Shown here piece after piece: positions 60,866 through 64,000 of a DNA stretch of 64,000 bases. Both the position numbers and the translations under genes were made by a program. The number at the start of each line of letters is the position of its first letter. Position 1 is the stretch's first letter. The notes beneath the pieces are model-generated. The model was not told where the DNA came from. It saw nothing but the letters and a program-made list of their open reading frames with translations, and ran no database searches. The stretch comes from an uncultured Pelagibacteraceae bacterium (GTDB lineage Bacteria; Pseudomonadota; Alphaproteobacteria; Pelagibacterales; Pelagibacteraceae), in contig CACFJT010000003.1 in the NCBI GenBank assembly GCA_902566705.1, positions 59,286-123,285 on the forward strand, in the 5' to 3' direction.

Positions 60866-62125
60866 ATGAATGATACTTTAGCAAATACAGAAAAAAAAAC
60901 TGCATACATATTAACTCTACCTGCAGTCCTTTTAGTTTTTGCAATAATTCTTTTTCCAATTTTTGCAAATGTTTGGATCAGCTTTAAAGAAGTTGAATTA
61001 AAAGATATAAGAATTCCTGAACCAAGAGCAAAAAAAATTGTAAAATCTATCTCTGACGAGCATTCTAAAATAAAAATATTATATAAATTAAGAAATAGCT
61101 CATTACTTCAAGAAATCAGAGATGTTTCATTTAAAGATAATTTTCCAAAAAATTTTGAAATTGAAAATTTGGATTCAAGATGTGAATATAAAAAATCCTC
61201 ATTAAAATGTGACTTTGGCAATTGGCCAGCTAAATATAAGGAAAATTTTCAAGTAATTTTTTCGACAAATGATGGATCAAAGATTGATAAAAAAAGCCTT
61301 AAATCAATTAAACCAAAACTAGATGGGAAATCGGATAATATTTTACTTAATACTAATTTTACTCTCAAAAACTTTAAAAAAGTTTTATTTGAGAATGAAT
61401 TTGTAGATTTACTACTTACAACTTTTTATTACACATTTTTTGGAACTGTTGGCTCTATTGTTTTTGGTATTTTAACTGCTCAAATGGTTAACCAAAAATT
61501 TTATGGAAGAACCTTTATGAGAAGTGTTTTACTTTTCCCATACGTTGCTCCGGTTGTTGCTTTAGCTTACACTTGGGAACTTCTATTAGACCCAAATAGC
61601 GGGACACTAAATAGTTTGTTATTAAATTATCAAATTATTGAAACTCCAATAAATTTACTTGGACAAAAATACATTGAAATTGGTGTTTTTGGTTTTGATT
61701 TTAAATTAAGATTAGCACTTACAACAGTTATAATGTTCGAAATTTGGAGGTATTTCCCTTTAGCTTTTTTATTTATTCTTGCAAGACTTCAAGCAATACC
61801 AAAAGAATTATATGAGGCTGCTGATGTTGATGGTGCCAGTCCTTTTCAAAAGTTTTTCAAAATTACACTTCCTCAAATTACTGCAGTAATTTCAATTCTT
61901 TTTATGATTAGATTTATATGGAATTTTAATAAATTTGAGGATGTTTTTTTATTAACAGGAGGCGCATCTGGAACAAGAACTTTACCAATAAATGTATATC
62001 AGCAAGGTTTCGCAATATCAGATATTGGAATGGGCTCAGCTGTTTCGATAGTAATTGTTGTATTGCTTTTAATGTTTATGTTTTTTTATTTCAGACTTTT
62101 AGGAAAGAGGGTAGATGAGAATTAA
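60866..62125 (+). CDS. Sugar-type ABC transporter permease (MalF-like) with long periplasmic insert, system 2
   Basis: The 419-residue protein has one helix near residues 12-34, then a periplasmic insert of about 130 residues with a cysteine pair (SRCEYKKSSLKCDFG), then five or more helices. The EAA loop is PKELYEAADVDGASPFQKFFKITLP. The insert is comparable in place to MalF's P2 domain but unrelated by eye. The ATG stands immediately after the hairpin with no ribosome site. The first few residues (MNDTLANTEKK) could belong to a leaderless start after RNA processing. Its last 11 bases overlap the partner permease gene. Confidence 0.9.
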   Translation: MNDTLANTEKKTAYILTLPAVLLVFAIILFPIFANVWISFKEVELKDIRIPEPRAKKIVKSISDEHSKIKILYKLRNSSLLQEIRDVSFKDNFPKNFEIENLDSRCEYKKSSLKCDFGNWPAKYKENFQVIFSTNDGSKIDKKSLKSIKPKLDGKSDNILLNTNFTLKNFKKVLFENEFVDLLLTTFYYTFFGTVGSIVFGILTAQMVNQKFYGRTFMRSVLLFPYVAPVVALAYTWELLLDPNSGTLNSLLLNYQIIETPINLLGQKYIEIGVFGFDFKLRLALTTVIMFEIWRYFPLAFLFILARLQAIPKELYEAADVDGASPFQKFFKITLPQITAVISILFMIRFIWNFNKFEDVFLLTGGASGTRTLPINVYQQGFAISDIGMGSAVSIVIVVLLLMFMFFYFRLLGKRVDEN

Positions 62126-63308
62126 GAACACAACTATATTTTCACTAATTTCTACCTTTTTCTTAATTTTTTTAATATCAATTTGGAAAATTTTAGCTAC
62201 GTTACAGGGTTTAAGTATCAATAGCTTTAACATAGAAATACTTTTCATTTTAGGATTTTTAATATCATTAGCTCACCTTGGAATAGGTAATAGAATTAAA
62301 TTAATTTATAAATCAATAATATTTTCATCTGTATTTGTTTTTTGTGATGGATATTTTATTCAAAAATTACCTATTTGGTATAATGTAGGTGTATTTTTAA
62401 TATTATATTTTTTTAGTTATAAAATTAGTAAATATAGTTTTAATGATTTACAGGAAGAGCACTCAACACAGGTAATTTTATTTGACTTTTTAACTTTATT
62501 TGGAATTTTATTTTTTTCTTTCGTAATATTATTTCCATTTTACATGATGTTAGTTACAAGTTTTAAGACACAGATTGCATTGTTAGTAAATCCTTTAGAT
62601 TTCAGCATTAACTTTGGTCAAGATATTAAAGATTTATTTAAATCCTACTTTGTTATTTTTAAATCCTATAAATTTGGAAAGTATATTTTGACTAGTACAA
62701 TCGTTTCTGTGGGCACAGTTATTATAACCCTTCTTTTTGCAATTCCTGCAGCTTACGCGGTTGCAAGATTGAATTTTTTTGGAAAAACATTTTTGTCTAC
62801 ATCCATACTTATAATATATATGTTTCCAGCAATTGTGCTTGTAATTCCACTTTACACAATTTTTAGTCAATTAGGATTACGAAATTCAATAGAGGGTTTA
62901 TTAATCGTGTATACAGCAACAACACTTCCAGTAGCCATTTATATGTTGCAAGGATACTTTAAGAGTATCCCAAAAGAATTAGAGGAAGCTGCAATACTAG
63001 ATAAATTAAGTTGGTTTGGAATTATAACAAAAATTATAATACCTCTAAGTATTCCTGCTATTTCATCTGTAGCATTATATGTATTTATGATTGCCTGGAA
63101 TGAGTTTTTGTTTTCTTTGATGTTTTTAGATAATCCAAATTCATTTACATTATCAAGAGCAATTCAATATTTAAGTGGAGACGCTGAAACCCCAAGGCAA
63201 TATTTAATGGCAGGATCAGTTGTGGTAACCTTACCTGTATTGTTTATTTTCGTTTACTTTGAAAAATATCTAGTTAGTGGTTTAACAGCAGGGAGTGTAA
63301 AGGGTTAA
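62115..63308 (+). CDS. Sugar-type ABC transporter permease (MalG-like) with N-terminal membrane extension, system 2
   Basis: The 397-residue protein is about 100 residues longer than usual MalG-type subunits. Residues 1-115 form about four extra hydrophobic helices (to around KISKYSFNDL). The normal six-helix domain follows from about residue 130. The EAA loop reads PKELEEAAILDKLSWFGIITKIIIP, where the conserved Gly after Asp is replaced by Lys (compare DGAS and DGCS in the other three permeases of this class here). It ends YLVSGLTAGSVKG. TAATG joins it to the next gene. Confidence 0.9.
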   Translation: MRIKNTTIFSLISTFFLIFLISIWKILATLQGLSINSFNIEILFILGFLISLAHLGIGNRIKLIYKSIIFSSVFVFCDGYFIQKLPIWYNVGVFLILYFFSYKISKYSFNDLQEEHSTQVILFDFLTLFGILFFSFVILFPFYMMLVTSFKTQIALLVNPLDFSINFGQDIKDLFKSYFVIFKSYKFGKYILTSTIVSVGTVIITLLFAIPAAYAVARLNFFGKTFLSTSILIIYMFPAIVLVIPLYTIFSQLGLRNSIEGLLIVYTATTLPVAIYMLQGYFKSIPKELEEAAILDKLSWFGIITKIIIPLSIPAISSVALYVFMIAWNEFLFSLMFLDNPNSFTLSRAIQYLSGDAETPRQYLMAGSVVVTLPVLFIFVYFEKYLVSGLTAGSVKG

Positions 63309-64000
63309 TGAAAGTTTCAATTAATCAAGCAAAAAGAACATTACTTGGTAATAGAAGAAAAGGATACACTTTGCCAACTAATAATAAACTTTACCCTGCT
63401 CAGTGGAATTGGGATTCAGGATTTATAGCTCTAGGATACTCTTACTTTAATTTAAACTTTGCATTAAAAGAAATTAACACATTATTAGACGGACAATGGA
63501 AAGATGGAATGGTACCACACATTTTATTTCATAACACAAAAACAAATTATTATCCAAATTACACTGCATGGAATTGTGGTAACAAAATTCATTCATCTGG
63601 AATAACTCAACCACCAATATTGGCAACGATTTTAAAAGAAATTTTAAATAAAAATAAAATTAATAAAACACAACTTTTAAATATAAAAAAAATAATTAAA
63701 AAAATTAAAAAATTCCATGAATGGTTAATTCAATTTAGAGATCCAAAAAAAACTGGTCTAGTTTCAATTTTACATCCTTGGGAGAGTGGATACGATAATT
63801 CTCCTTTATGGGATGAACCCATGAGCAAAGTAAAAATTGAAAAAAATATAAAATATAAAAGAGCTGATAACAAAGTTGTAAATCCAGATTATAGACCTCT
63901 TAATATAGATTACGATAGATATGTTACAATAAAAAATCATTTAAGAAAATTGAAATACAATCCAAAAAAAGTTTACAAATCCTCATTTTTTAACGTTGTA
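63308..64000 (+). CDS. GH63/MGH-like glycoside hydrolase, 3' end cut off by the window
   Basis: The frame is open from the ATG at 63308 (one-base overlap with the permease stop) to the window end, 231 codons. The product (MKVSINQAKRTLLGNRRKGYTLPT, then YPAQWNWDSGFIALGYSYFNLNFALKEINTLLDGQWKDGMVPHILF, and ILHPWESGYDNSPLWDEP) matches (alpha/alpha)6-barrel enzymes of the mannosylglycerate/glucosylglycerate hydrolase and GH63 type. The Asp of WNWDSGF and Glu of HPWESG are the usual active-site places. No signal peptide, so it acts in the cytoplasm on an imported glycoside. Confidence 0.82.
   Translation, partial: MKVSINQAKRTLLGNRRKGYTLPTNNKLYPAQWNWDSGFIALGYSYFNLNFALKEINTLLDGQWKDGMVPHILFHNTKTNYYPNYTAWNCGNKIHSSGITQPPILATILKEILNKNKINKTQLLNIKKIIKKIKKFHEWLIQFRDPKKTGLVSILHPWESGYDNSPLWDEPMSKVKIEKNIKYKRADNKVVNPDYRPLNIDYDRYVTIKNHLRKLKYNPKKVYKSSFFNVV

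Overview
The window looks like a stretch of a streamlined marine alphaproteobacterium of the SAR11 / Pelagibacter type. By eye it is very AT-rich. Genes abut or overlap by 1-26 bases, often as TAATG or ATGA junctions, and even convergent genes overlap at their tails. The content also fits: DMSP and methylated-amine catabolism genes, a TRAP sugar-acid system, many binding-protein transporters and almost no regulators. This assignment is inferred from gene content and base composition, not from a marker gene. I found no rRNA, tRNA, CRISPR array, insertion sequence or phage gene. No gene-free stretch exceeds 300 bases; the longest is 22361-22650.

Layout: (1) 1-5841 is a tightly packed plus-strand run. 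It opens with the 3' part of a DddP-like DMSP lyase, followed by a CysC-like kinase and HxGH nucleotidyltransferase pair, a HalD/BesD-like 2-oxoglutarate oxygenase, a crotonase lacking the usual catalytic acids, a CoA-binding protein and a BT1/MFS transporter. (2) 5899-11676 is a complete electron route from a dimethylglycine/sarcosine dehydrogenase through EtfBA to ETF-ubiquinone oxidoreductase. (3) 11678-15108 holds DUF2237, hisI, folE, an AcuI-type acryloyl-CoA reductase and a LysR regulator. (4) 15161-19214 is a Fur-box-controlled ferric iron ABC transporter that includes a small cysteine-motif protein. (5) 19227-22360 holds an AzlCD exporter, a persulfide dioxygenase-like enzyme, DUF4396, cytochrome b561 and a class II cytochrome c. 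(6) 22651-36373 is a two-arm sugar-acid catabolic locus. It has altronate-type and IlvD-type dehydratases, a TRAP transporter, and a dehydratase / SDR / FAH-hydrolase / SMP-30 lactonase set that matches the diketo-hydrolase form of non-phosphorylative deoxy-sugar catabolism. (7) 36348-50203 is mixed housekeeping: ppc, ccdA, a gamma-butyrobetaine-hydroxylase-like enzyme, an inositol monophosphatase-family phosphatase, two SMR proteins that both lack the key membrane glutamate, small stress-type proteins, cysE-cysK and LysE. (8) 50190-64000 is a divergent locus with two sugar-type ABC importers sharing one ATPase, a MetE-like methyltransferase, two double-NTF2 proteins, a cupin, a HAD-fold protein without its nucleophile, and a truncated GH63/MGH-like glycosidase.

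Two patterns cut across these regions. All four binding-protein transporters in the window carry a strong inverted repeat between the binding-protein part of the operon and the first membrane-subunit gene; in one the start codon sits directly against the hairpin. This is consistent with making binding protein in excess over the membrane complex. The best candidate for an undescribed system is the 50-64 kb ABC / MetE-like / NTF2 / cupin / glycosidase locus, followed by the Fur-regulated small protein at 16266-16460.
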